Shown: positions 1-6,367, numbered from the stretch's first letter. The stretch is DNA of 7,512 nt from Chitinophagaceae bacterium (GCA_947468255.1 CANIMM010000146.1:1-7512), one strand, 5' to 3'. Numbers and translations: made by a program. Notes: a model not told the origin generated them from the letters alone.

Positions 1-114
1 ATGGAAGCTAACTTGCTTCCTATATATCAAAATAAAGTAAAATTGCTTTTTAGCGAATTGAAAGAAGCCGATGCTGCAATATTAGGGGCCAGTGCACTAG
101 TATGGAATCTCTAA
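1..114 (+). CDS. C-terminal end of a ROK-family protein (sugar kinase or regulator), partial
   Basis: Frame 1 is open from the first base to a TAA at 112-114 and gives 37 residues; the true start lies to the left of the window, so the ATG at base 1 is simply an internal Met. The tail contains the stretch DAAILGASALVW, which matches the usual end of ROK proteins (a helix carrying an 'A-x-L/I-G-A-A' motif). ROK members are cytoplasmic glucokinases, N-acetylhexosamine kinases or transcriptional repressors. The catalytic Asp, the zinc-binding cysteines and any N-terminal helix-turn-helix are outside the window, so kinase and regulator cannot be told apart. A strong terminator follows 57 bases after the stop. 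The family call rests on the C-terminal motif alone. Confidence 0.65.
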   Translation: MEANLLPIYQNKVKLLFSELKEADAAILGASALVWNL

Positions 115-170
115 CCGGAGTATTTGAAGCCGACTAAACAAATGTTACCCATTTTTATTCTGAGATATTA

Positions 171-212
171 ATAAGGCAACCAGTAATTAACTGTTTGCCT
201 TATCATTTTTTT
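171..212 (+). terminator. Rho-independent terminator after the ROK gene
   Basis: ATAAGGCAA (171-179) pairs perfectly with TTGCCTTAT (195-203). The hairpin continues, after one C/T mismatch, with CAGT (181-184) to ACTG (190-193) around a five-base AATTA loop. A C-A step and then seven T residues (206-212) follow on the + strand, the classic intrinsic terminator layout. It serves the ROK gene. On the - strand the bases after the stem are not T-rich, so it is unlikely to end lipA transcripts in the same way, although lipA also stops nearby (232) and could use the stem as an mRNA 3' end. Confidence 0.85.
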
Positions 213-231
213 AAGTGGCTGACTCACCGAC

Positions 232-1152
232 TCAAACAGTTTTTTCTTCCTCCCATTTTTTCCTTCCCCATCCTGCAATCACATGCTTTTCACTGTGATA
301 AGAGGAACGCACCAACGGACCACTTTCCACATAATCAAAGCCCATATTGTAGCCAATATCTCGTAATTCCTTAAACTCATCTGGATGAACAAAACGCTGC
401 ACTTGTAAATGCTTTTTGCTGGGCTGCAAGTATTGACCAATGGTAATCACATCCACCCGACTATCACGAAGATCTTGCATCGTTTGAATCACCTCCTCCT
501 TTGTTTCACCCAAACCCAGCATTATTCCACTTTTAGTTCGCATTCCCCCATCTTTCAGTATCCGAAGTGTTTCCATACTTCTCCAGTACTTAGCCTGTAT
601 ACGAACCTGTTTGGTTAACCGCTCAACTGTTTCAATATTATGTGAAACCACTTCTGGACCAGCTTCAATAATTCGTTGAATATTTTCTTTTTCCGCCTTA
701 AAGTCGGGTATTAAGGTTTCCAACGTAGTGGCAGGGTTTAAAGATTTAATGGCCTTGATGGTATTGTACCAAATAATACTTCCTCCATCCACTATTTCAT
801 CCCTATCTACCGATGTTACTACCGCATGTTTCACTTTCATTAAATGAATGGCTTCAGCTACCCGCTGTGGCTCGTCCCAATCAACTGGCTCAGGTCTGCC
901 GGTAGCCACTGCACAAAAACCACAACTCCGGGTACAAATATTACCCAGAATCATAAAAGTAGCAGTTCCCTCACCCCAACATTCGCCCATATTAGGGCAA
1001 TTACCACTTTCGCAAATAGTATGAAGTTGATGGGTGTCCACCAAATTACGTACCTGCTTATACGATTCACCAATAGGCAATTTTACCCTTAGCCAGTCAG
1101 GCTTTTTTACTTTTTGCTCTACAATACCATCAATAACCGGTAACTCTGTCAT
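232..1152 (-). CDS. lipA: Lipoyl synthase LipA
   Basis: A radical-SAM enzyme of 306 residues (E. coli LipA has 321). It inserts two sulfurs at C6 and C8 of the octanoyl group carried by lipoyl domains (E2 subunits of pyruvate and 2-oxoglutarate dehydrogenases, glycine-cleavage H protein), in the cytoplasm. All diagnostic elements are visible. The auxiliary [4Fe-4S] cluster motif C47-x4-C52-x5-C58 (CESGNCPNMGEC), sacrificed as sulfur donor, is followed by the radical-SAM CxxxCxxC at C73, C77 and C80 (CTRSCGFC). The C-terminal RSSY at 282-285 supplies the serine ligand of the auxiliary cluster. The ATG at 1152 places the protein start at the usual distance from the first cluster. No Shine-Dalgarno is seen. 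The gene appears to have its own promoter (1206-1238), so it need not depend on the barrel-protein gene upstream. No lipB is in the window. Identification is secure. Confidence 0.98.
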   Translation of the reverse strand: MTELPVIDGIVEQKVKKPDWLRVKLPIGESYKQVRNLVDTHQLHTICESGNCPNMGECWGEGTATFMILGNICTRSCGFCAVATGRPEPVDWDEPQRVAEAIHLMKVKHAVVTSVDRDEIVDGGSIIWYNTIKAIKSLNPATTLETLIPDFKAEKENIQRIIEAGPEVVSHNIETVERLTKQVRIQAKYWRSMETLRILKDGGMRTKSGIMLGLGETKEEVIQTMQDLRDSRVDVITIGQYLQPSKKHLQVQRFVHPDEFKELRDIGYNMGFDYVESGPLVRSSYHSEKHVIAGWGRKKWEEEKTV

Positions 1153-1205
1153 TAAATAAAATTATATTTTTATTACACATTAAAACAACATACTGAAATC
1201 AAAAA

Positions 1206-1238
1206 CAAAATTAATGGTAAGAATTGGAATGTAATCAA
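1206..1238 (-). promoter_or_regulatory. Candidate Bacteroidota-type promoter of lipA
   Basis: Read on the - strand, TTG (1238-1236), a 22-base spacer and TAATTTTG (1213-1206) match the TTG-N17-23-TAnnTTTG pattern described for Flavobacterium/Bacteroidota housekeeping promoters. The start of transcription would fall near base 1200, about 45-50 bases upstream of the lipA ATG. The box match is exact; promoter activity is inferred. Confidence 0.5.
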
Positions 1239-1291
1239 CTTTGTAAAATTCCTCCTGTCCCGAGGGTAATCCATCAAGAAAATATTGCCGA

Positions 1292-2137
1292 CTATTTCCT
1301 TTTACCAAACAAAATGGATACATAAGCACTGATAAAAAACTGCCTAGGATTTGAATACACCAATTGAGGAATTGCCTTGGAATACAATTCTGCCATCAAT
1401 CCTACTTCCAATGCACTGAGCTGCTCATTGTATTTACCATAATCAAAGCGCAATGATGCCTTTGTATATAAGCCTGGAGTGACCGTAATTTGATTCCATC
1501 CTCTTGTAAAACCTGCTCCAGATACTTGTAAAAAACTAAGTAGGCTACTATTGGTAAACAATATGCTATCTGCAACATGAGTAGATTGCCCAGTACTTGA
1601 ATACAAGGTACTGTCGGAGGATTCATATCTGATGTACTTTCGGACGCCTTTATTAAGATCATTGACTTCAAGGTTATAGGGCCTTAGAAGAGCAAGTGCC
1701 ATACCACCTCCAACATTGGCGGTGACAGTAATTCCATTTCGGTTAGTCTTGTTACCCAATAAATATTGCTGCTGCACTCCTAATTTTAAAGGATAGCAAT
1801 AATTAATTTTCCCATATACAAAAGGTGAGGAAGGGATACTGAAATTACTTTGTTTTTCCTCTTTGGGATGCTTTCGCTCCGTCAGCTCAAATTGAAATAA
1901 CAAAGCTTTTTTAACCGATTTCGATCTGCCTACCTCGAAAAAACCTCCATAACCATCTGAAGTAAGCTTAAAACCAAATGCCGATTGTTTATGATAAGCA
2001 ATCACACCTTCCTCCTCTTGTTTTACGAGTGCATTGATGCGCTGCTTTCGTTCCATCAGCTTATCCTTTTTTGACTTTTGGGCAAAGGAAGGTAAAGTGG
2101 CTACAATAGTCAGAAAAATAAAAAATAATTTACGCAT
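1292..2137 (-). CDS. Exported, probable outer-membrane beta-barrel protein of unknown function
   Basis: The protein has 281 residues. The N-terminus is a clear Sec signal peptide: basic MRK, a hydrophobic core at about 4-17, then SFA-Q, with cleavage most likely after A19. A short, highly charged segment (about 21-44, rich in K, E and R) comes next and may be helical. The rest alternates polar and hydrophobic residues with many Gly and aromatics: FGFKL near 54-58, GYGGFFEVG at 62-70, GGGMALALLRPY at 143-154. It ends in an aromatic, strand-like FFISAYVSILFG before a basic tail, the form of a final barrel strand. I recognise the style of a conserved Bacteroidota/Chitinophagaceae family often annotated only as hypothetical or outer-membrane beta-barrel protein; no function is known to me. 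It lies 139 bases upstream of lipA on the same strand and is divergent from osmC. A possible -7 box lies at 2166-2173. Confidence 0.8.
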   Translation of the reverse strand: MRKLFFIFLTIVATLPSFAQKSKKDKLMERKQRINALVKQEEEGVIAYHKQSAFGFKLTSDGYGGFFEVGRSKSVKKALLFQFELTERKHPKEEKQSNFSIPSSPFVYGKINYCYPLKLGVQQQYLLGNKTNRNGITVTANVGGGMALALLRPYNLEVNDLNKGVRKYIRYESSDSTLYSSTGQSTHVADSILFTNSSLLSFLQVSGAGFTRGWNQITVTPGLYTKASLRFDYGKYNEQLSALEVGLMAELYSKAIPQLVYSNPRQFFISAYVSILFGKRK

Positions 2138-2145
2138 AATAAATT

Positions 2146-2159
2146 TTTACTTCAGTAAA
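2146..2159. repeat. Small palindrome in the divergent barrel-protein/osmC gap
   Basis: TTTACT (2146-2151), a TC spacer and AGTAAA (2154-2159) form a perfect 6-base inverted repeat. It lies in the 41-base gap between two divergent genes, 19 bases before the osmC ATG and 8 bases before the start of the barrel-protein gene. The placement would suit a repressor or activator site, but the DNA is AT-rich and a chance origin is quite possible. Confidence 0.3.
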
Positions 2160-2165
2160 TTTATG

Positions 2166-2173
2166 CAAAAATA
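2166..2173 (-). promoter_or_regulatory. Possible -7 box for the barrel-protein gene
   Basis: On the - strand this reads TATTTTTG, an exact TAnnTTTG match about 29 bases upstream of the ATG at 2137. No TTG lies at the usual 17-23 base spacing: the nearest, at 2186-2188, is only 12 bases away and inside osmC. It is therefore only half a promoter. No equally good box is seen for osmC on the + strand; TAAATTTA at 2156-2163 is one base off and very close to the ATG. Confidence 0.3.
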
Positions 2174-2178
2174 ACACA

Positions 2179-2580
2179 ATGACAGCAACCATTCAGTATG
2201 AAGGCGATTTAAGATGCATTGCCCAACATTTACAAAGCGGATCAATAGTAGAAACAGATGCCCCTTCAGACAACCGTGGAAAAGGAGAACGATTTTCACC
2301 TACCGACCTGGTATGCACTGCCCTAGCTACTTGCATGGCTACTACCATGGCAATCAAGGCAAATGATATGAACATAGAATTAAAGGGTTTAACAATTGCA
2401 GTTACTAAAACCATGCAGAGTGATCCTCGCAGAATTTCTAAAATTGATGTTAAAGTTTCCTTCCCATCTTCCTTGGCCTTAACGGAAAAAGATAGCATCA
2501 TTTTACAACGAACCGGTGATAACTGCCCAGTAGTGAAAAGCCTTCACCCAGACCTACTCCTACATATTGAATACATTTAA
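2179..2580 (+). CDS. OsmC/Ohr-family peroxiredoxin-like protein
   Basis: The protein has 133 residues, the normal length of a single OsmC/Ohr domain. These cytoplasmic enzymes form intertwined dimers and reduce organic hydroperoxides with a reactive cysteine pair. The pattern seen is PTDLVCTALATCMATTM at 41-57, with C52 as the expected peroxidatic Cys, and NCPVVKSLHP at 115-124, with C116 as the partner Cys. C46 is an extra cysteine one helical turn before C52. The upstream GxGERFSPTDL segment is also typical of the family. The sequence looks closer to the broad OsmC/YhfA-like group than to classical Ohr, so the substrate is uncertain. It is transcribed alone, divergent from the barrel-protein gene, and its stop lies 5 bases from that of the convergent DUF2851 gene. 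The ATG at 2179 gives a start typical of the family. Confidence 0.9.
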   Translation: MTATIQYEGDLRCIAQHLQSGSIVETDAPSDNRGKGERFSPTDLVCTALATCMATTMAIKANDMNIELKGLTIAVTKTMQSDPRRISKIDVKVSFPSSLALTEKDSIILQRTGDNCPVVKSLHPDLLLHIEYI

Positions 2581-2595
2581 TACATTCAAGATGTA
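2561..2595. repeat. Imperfect 35-base palindrome spanning two convergent stop codons
   Basis: The two halves pair around base 2578: TACAT (2561-2565) with ATGTA (2591-2595), TTGAAT (2567-2572) with ATTCAA (2584-2589), and ATT (2575-2577) with AAT (2579-2581). That is 14 of 17 possible pairs. It covers the last codons and stops of both osmC (+) and the DUF2851 gene (-). A hairpin here could act as a shared 3' end. However, the stem is AT-rich with almost no loop and no T-run follows on either strand, so a standard intrinsic terminator is not supported. Confidence 0.45.
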
Positions 2596-3860
2596 GATAC
2601 TGCATGAGGCCTAAGTAACTTATTGCCCACCGCACATTCCAAACAACGCTTTTGATTACAGTAATCATTTTTTAATTGAATGAGTGCCTGAGAATCAAAA
2701 GCGTTCTTATTTTCAATACCCAATAGCGTGAATCCCTTTGTGATACTGTTATTTTCTTCTGCAATTTGTTCCAGCCAAAGCATCGCCCGCTCTTTATACT
2801 TTGTTTCCCCATAATGATGCCCGTAAGCAAATAGAATTGGAACAATGGTATTGATCAATACCGAATGAATCATCTGCTTTCCAATATTTTTTTCGCGATA
2901 AATAGAAAGCTCATCAAAAACATAGTGATAATGCCAATAGTCATTGGCTGTAACCGCCAATAGCTTTTTTACATCATCTAATAAAATTGTTTCTTTTACA
3001 ATTGAAAATAAATGAACACTACTGTGAATCAACATAGACAGCTGTGCCAGCCGAAGGCTTGGGAAATTGGAAGGGCGCATTCTTAAAAAATAAAGTGGCA
3101 ATGGTTTAGAATACAATTGGTATTTTTTCTTAAAAAACCGATACTCTTTTTGTAAAAGTGTTGGATAATCTTCCTGAAAATCACCCTCCAGCAATCCTGC
3201 CTGACCAAATAAAAGCGCCTCTGTTTGGTGAATTTGGTTTTTATGTTTCGCTAAAATGCCAATCGGTAAAGAACGAGCCAATTTTTCAAATGAATCAGCA
3301 TTGACGGTATTGCCAAAATTCCGGGCTATCAGCCACCAAAAGGTTTCTTCCCAATGGTTATTGTTACAACGGAGGTATTCCAAAATGACCGCAGCTTTTC
3401 TTTGCATCCTTTCTACCAACAACCTTTCTTTCCAAGCAACCCAAATGATGGGTGTTACATTTGAAATCATTGTTTCGCAGGCAATAAAGGATTTCGCCTT
3501 CATTAATTCATCAAATTGCTGAAGTAAGATTTTAGAAACCAGGCTTTGTAATTCAAGCACAGGGAAGGATACTAGAAGATTAATATCATTTTGCCAAACA
3601 ACATGCAAGATAATATTGGCATAATTTTTATCTAAGCTATGTTGATGGCTATTCCAATCGGAAGATAAAACATGCAACTCTATACTGCCCGCCCAGATGG
3701 TATTGTTTACTTTTATTTTGGCGTTTAGGAAATCAGGTCCCTGATTGGTATTGATAATTCCCGGATGAATAATTGATAAACTTTCCCCATCAGCTGTTAT
3801 CAATTCATTTTGGTTAAAATATTGCAGCTGCCAGATGTATTGCAAGAGCCTTTCGGTCAT
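2586..3860 (-). CDS. DUF2851 family protein, function unknown
   Basis: The reading frame opens with an ATG at 3881 (431 residues), but DUF2851 proteins usually begin 'MTE-x-LLQ-x-IW-x-x-QYFN', which matches Met8, so the start at 3860 (424 residues) is preferred. No ribosome-binding site decides the matter. Numbering below is from the 3881 ATG. The conserved N-terminal block holds NQGPDF (46-51), GSIELH (65-70), SDW (74-76), paired His near 79-81 and a Y-x-N-x-ILHVVW segment (87-96). The C-terminus has C408-x4-C413-x2-C416 followed by AVGNKLL. No signal peptide or membrane segment is visible, so it is probably cytoplasmic. The family is widespread in Bacteroidota and to my knowledge uncharacterised. 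The PD...ExH layout resembles the core of PD-(D/E)xK nucleases, but this is only a suggestion. It stands alone, convergent with osmC and about 200 bases from maf. Confidence 0.9.
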   Translation of the reverse strand: MTERLLQYIWQLQYFNQNELITADGESLSIIHPGIINTNQGPDFLNAKIKVNNTIWAGSIELHVLSSDWNSHQHSLDKNYANIILHVVWQNDINLLVSFPVLELQSLVSKILLQQFDELMKAKSFIACETMISNVTPIIWVAWKERLLVERMQRKAAVILEYLRCNNNHWEETFWWLIARNFGNTVNADSFEKLARSLPIGILAKHKNQIHQTEALLFGQAGLLEGDFQEDYPTLLQKEYRFFKKKYQLYSKPLPLYFLRMRPSNFPSLRLAQLSMLIHSSVHLFSIVKETILLDDVKKLLAVTANDYWHYHYVFDELSIYREKNIGKQMIHSVLINTIVPILFAYGHHYGETKYKERAMLWLEQIAEENNSITKGFTLLGIENKNAFDSQALIQLKNDYCNQKRCLECAVGNKLLRPHAVSTS

Positions 3861-3946
3861 GAAGGTTATTTCTGTTTGCAAAAACGATGAAGGTTAAATT
3901 GGTGAATGATTGATTCAATGATTCTCTAATTTACAAAATCATTTAA

Positions 3947-3976
3947 TAATATTATATTTATTTATAATATTATATT
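3947..3976. repeat. AT-only tandem-like repeat (two 12-base copies)
   Basis: TAATATTATATT occurs at 3947-3958 and again at 3965-3976, an 18-base period with TTATTA-rich spacing. Both copies carry a nearly self-complementary ATAATATTAT core. It sits in the AT-rich 195-base gap (3861-4055) between the DUF2851 gene and the end of maf. It could be an upstream promoter element for the DUF2851 gene, a protein-binding site, or simple low-complexity sequence. The rest of this gap shows no gene or clear promoter box. Confidence 0.4.
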
Positions 3977-4055
3977 AGGGAGGCCAATAAGCTCTTCTTT
4001 ATTTGGGAAGGTTGATAATCAAACTAATATCGAGATAGCGAATAATAGAAAAGTA

Positions 4056-4652
4056 TTACAATTTCATTAACTCTTGCACTACTCTACTAACGGGAAGCCC
4101 CATTACATTGTAAAAATCACCTGAAACTGATTTAATTCCAACTACCCCGATCCATTCCTGAATGGCATAGGCGCCCGCCTTGTCATAGGGCTGGTATTTA
4201 TCGACATAAAAAATAATTTGCTCATCTGATAGGTGGTGAAAAGCTACTTCTGTACTGTCTGCAAATGCCACTTCCCTTTCATTATACAAAATGATCACAC
4301 CGGTAATAACGCGGTGGATTTTACCAGAAAGAGCAGTCAAAATAGCAATGGCATCATCGCGGTCATTTGGTTTACCGATCACCCTATCTTCCAATACAAC
4401 AATGGTGTCAGCTGCCAAAATAGGAATAGTAAACGGATGGTCCTTTTGCACAGCCAATGCCTTATTACGGGCAATATGAATGGCGGTATCTTCAAAAGAC
4501 AATCCAACGGGATAGGATTCATCAGTAGGTTGAACCACTACAGTAAAAGGCAGTTCGGCCCATTCCAATAACTGTTTGCGTCTAGGCGACTGCGATGCTA
4601 AAATGATACCCAAAGATGTAACCATAGTGCTATTGATTGGATAATTTGACAT
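4056..4652 (-). CDS. maf: Maf family nucleotide pyrophosphatase (YhdE-like dTTP/UTP type)
   Basis: The protein has 198 residues. Maf proteins hydrolyse non-canonical or selected nucleoside triphosphates to the monophosphate and diphosphate, and have been linked to septum formation; they act in the cytoplasm. The full motif set is visible: ILASQSPRRKQLL at 17-29 (nucleotide/phosphate binding), AADTIV near 80-85 (catalytic Asp), GKPNDRDDA, SGKIHRVITG, PYDKAGAYAIQ near 154-164, and a C-terminal NVMGLPV. The DKAGAYxIQ block points to the YhdE subgroup (dTTP/UTP) rather than the YceF subgroup (7-methyl-GTP). The ATG at 4652 puts 16 residues before ILASQSPRR, longer than usual; the Met at codon 10 (ATG at 4625) is an equally plausible start. 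The gene follows the UbiA gene by 53 bases on the same strand, and the two are probably co-transcribed. Confidence 0.95.
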   Translation of the reverse strand: MSNYPINSTMVTSLGIILASQSPRRKQLLEWAELPFTVVVQPTDESYPVGLSFEDTAIHIARNKALAVQKDHPFTIPILAADTIVVLEDRVIGKPNDRDDAIAILTALSGKIHRVITGVIILYNEREVAFADSTEVAFHHLSDEQIIFYVDKYQPYDKAGAYAIQEWIGVVGIKSVSGDFYNVMGLPVSRVVQELMKL

Positions 4653-4705
4653 TGATTTTATTGAAAATATTCAGTAAGGAAGAGAGCTGGCTGCAATTCA
4701 TTGAA

Positions 4706-5650
4706 TTACCGGATGAATACAATTGAACATATACCAGCAAACATGACCAGTTTAATTAAATTGCTGATAGCGTGATACTCAGCAGTAGTTTGCGCCTGAT
4801 AAAATTTTTTCAGAATCCACACAAGTGGAGCAATCACCAATAATAAAGTATACAATGCACTTACCCACCAGCCAATTTGCAATAGATACAACTGAAGAAT
4901 TCCCAAAGCACCAATCAACACAGCCAGCCACACTCCTACAAATACTTTGGTGGCCGGAATTCCCCATACAATGGGCATCGTTTGACATTGATACCTAGCA
5001 TCTCCTAACATATCTTCCATGTCCTTTACAACTTCGCGAATTAGTGAGATAATAAATGCAAAACCAGCATACAATGCTGCAAATTTATATATTCTTGACA
5101 TTCCGGATACCAAACCAGAAGAGATGTCGGATGTAGAAAAAAGCATTGAGTTGGTAGCAAAATATAAAACCAGCACCGTCCAGGCGGTTAATCCTCCAAT
5201 GATAATATTACCGGATAATAATTTCTTTTTGAAACGGGTAGAATAAGCCCATAACAGTAACGAACAAACGATATTCGCCACCAATATTACCGGACTGGTT
5301 TTGATTCCTACATATCCGCTTAAAGCCAGTCCAGCCATTGTAATTACCAAATGAAAAAAAATAGCCCAGTGGCGGCTGATAATTTTCTGTACCACCATCT
5401 TAGCCGGTTTGTTTACTTGGTCGATATTGATATCGAAATAATCATTGATAATATAACCTGCCGCCGCTATCAACAAAGAAGCAGCCACTAACAGATAAAA
5501 TAGCGAGGGAGTTAAAGCATTTTGTTGTGAAAAATAATTTATAGGCAAAGAAGGGATGATAATGCAATAATAAAAAAGCAATTGGGTAAGCGCAATAAAA
5601 AAAAGATTAGGCCAACGGATTAAGCGAAAAAAAGCGAACATTAATTTCAT
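4706..5650 (-). CDS. UbiA-family membrane prenyltransferase
   Basis: The protein has 314 residues and about nine hydrophobic membrane helices, with no cleavable signal. UbiA enzymes join a polyprenyl diphosphate to an acceptor in the inner membrane. Both Asp-rich motifs that bind Mg-diphosphate are present: N69-D70-x2-D73-x3-D77 followed by NKP, and R205-E-x2-K-D210-x-E-D213-x2-G-D217. The loop AYSTRFKKKLLSGN (135-148) is also typical. Bacteroidota proteins of this form are usually labelled geranylgeranylglycerol-phosphate geranylgeranyltransferase. The acceptor here could equally be another lipid or quinone precursor, and no men, ubi or heme-pathway gene is in view to settle it. The start at 5650 has a second in-frame ATG at codon 4. 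It lies between the KdsC-type gene (178 bases upstream) and maf (53 bases downstream), all on one strand. Family is secure, substrate is not. Confidence 0.92.
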   Translation of the reverse strand: MKLMFAFFRLIRWPNLFFIALTQLLFYYCIIIPSLPINYFSQQNALTPSLFYLLVAASLLIAAAGYIINDYFDINIDQVNKPAKMVVQKIISRHWAIFFHLVITMAGLALSGYVGIKTSPVILVANIVCSLLLWAYSTRFKKKLLSGNIIIGGLTAWTVLVLYFATNSMLFSTSDISSGLVSGMSRIYKFAALYAGFAFIISLIREVVKDMEDMLGDARYQCQTMPIVWGIPATKVFVGVWLAVLIGALGILQLYLLQIGWWVSALYTLLLVIAPLVWILKKFYQAQTTAEYHAISNLIKLVMFAGICSIVFIR

Positions 5651-5665
5651 TGAGAAAATTTTTTT

Positions 5666-5728
5666 TCAATTTAAATATCCCATAATGGCCTTAAGGTATA
5701 CTGTAATTCTTTTATTCCATTTTTTCAT
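5666..5728 (-). other. Possible 20-codon small ORF upstream of the UbiA gene
   Basis: In the 178-base gap between kdsC and the UbiA gene, an ATG at 5728 opens a 20-residue reading frame that ends at TGA (5668-5666), 15 bases before the UbiA ATG. The peptide starts MKKWNKRITVYL, with a basic N-terminus and some hydrophobic residues. An in-frame TGA lies a few codons upstream, so it is not the tail of a longer gene. No ribosome-binding site is seen and chance is likely; a leader peptide or small membrane peptide is the alternative. The rest of the gap shows only a weak GTAAGCT/AGCTTAC inverted repeat (5756-5762 and 5803-5809). Confidence 0.2.
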
Positions 5729-5828
5729 GTTCTGGAAACCAATTCAACTGCTAAAGTAAGCTTTGTAATGCATATATCTGAATCAATGGAAAACGAAGAC
5801 TTAGCTTACCACGCAACACAACAAAGAT

Positions 5829-6350
5829 TTATCGGGAAGCTACTGTAGCATCGAGATCCCAGTGTCCATTTAATTTTAGTACTTTTTCAATAACATCTCT
5901 GCCACAACCACGCCCCCCATCGATGGGGGAAATATATTTGGATATTTGTTTTATCTCGGACACAGCATCAGCAGGGCAACAAGGTAATCCAACCAGATTC
6001 ATTACCAAATAATCGGGGATATCATCTCCCATAAACAAGGTTTCTTCCAACTTTAACCCATTATCCTTCACATATCCAAGCAGCTTTTCTTTTTTATTAT
6101 GAATCCCTAAAAAAACATCCGCTATACCAAGCCTTCCCAGCCTTTGACGCACTGGCTCAGACTCTCCACTAGATAGAATGACAACCCGATACCCTTTTTT
6201 GATTGCCATTTGAAGCGCATAACCGTCTTTACTATTCATGTTTCGGGCCATATCACCTCCCGGCAAAATAACCATACTTTCTGTGGCCAATACCCCATCC
6301 ATATCAAATACAAACGTTTTTATGGATTTAAAAAGTTCCAGTACACTCAT
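5829..6350 (-). CDS. kdsC: KdsC-type HAD phosphatase (Kdo-8-phosphate phosphatase)
   Basis: The protein has 173 residues, the size of the cap-less KdsC subfamily of HAD phosphatases, which dephosphorylate 3-deoxy-D-manno-octulosonate 8-phosphate in the cytoplasm during lipopolysaccharide core synthesis (usually as tetramers). The HAD signature is complete: motif I D16-M-D18-G-V-L (nucleophile and acid/base), motif II around S60-S61-G, motif III lysine in the KKEK run at 86-89, and motif IV G-D109-D110-I-P-D113. The family-specific parts are also visible: KDGYALQMAIKKGY (41-54), LGIHNKK, PADAV, and the C-terminal GGRGCGRDVIEKVL tail (145-158) that covers the neighbouring active site in KdsC. 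The start matches the family. Related sugar-acid phosphatases such as the CMP-sialate-linked type cannot be fully excluded. It lies 75 bases after iscX and upstream of the UbiA gene on the same strand. Confidence 0.9.
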   Translation of the reverse strand: MSVLELFKSIKTFVFDMDGVLATESMVILPGGDMARNMNSKDGYALQMAIKKGYRVVILSSGESEPVRQRLGRLGIADVFLGIHNKKEKLLGYVKDNGLKLEETLFMGDDIPDYLVMNLVGLPCCPADAVSEIKQISKYISPIDGGRGCGRDVIEKVLKLNGHWDLDATVASR

Positions 6351-6367
6351 AAGTGAAAAGTAAATTA

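Noticed and set aside
844..1092. Open frame of 82 codons on the + strand inside lipA
   Set aside because: It is antisense to the strongly conserved Fe-S region of lipA, and its translation shows no recognisable domain.
1402..1671. Open frame of 89 codons on the - strand, in another frame within the barrel-protein gene
   Set aside because: The main frame has a signal peptide and barrel pattern through this stretch, so this is an overlapping shadow.
2193..2501. Open frame of about 100 codons on the - strand inside osmC
   Set aside because: It is antisense to the conserved OsmC domain and has a low-complexity, non-family translation.
3984..4006. Hairpin CCAATAA...TTATTTGG downstream of maf as a terminator
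   Set aside because: The stem needs a bulge and no T-run follows on either strand.
4233..4571. Open frame of 112 codons on the + strand inside maf
   Set aside because: It is complementary to all the core Maf motifs; no domain or start signal is seen.
5756..5809. GTAAGCT/AGCTTAC inverted repeat as a structured RNA or regulatory element
   Set aside because: Only seven base pairs across a 40-base loop, with no further pairing or terminator features.
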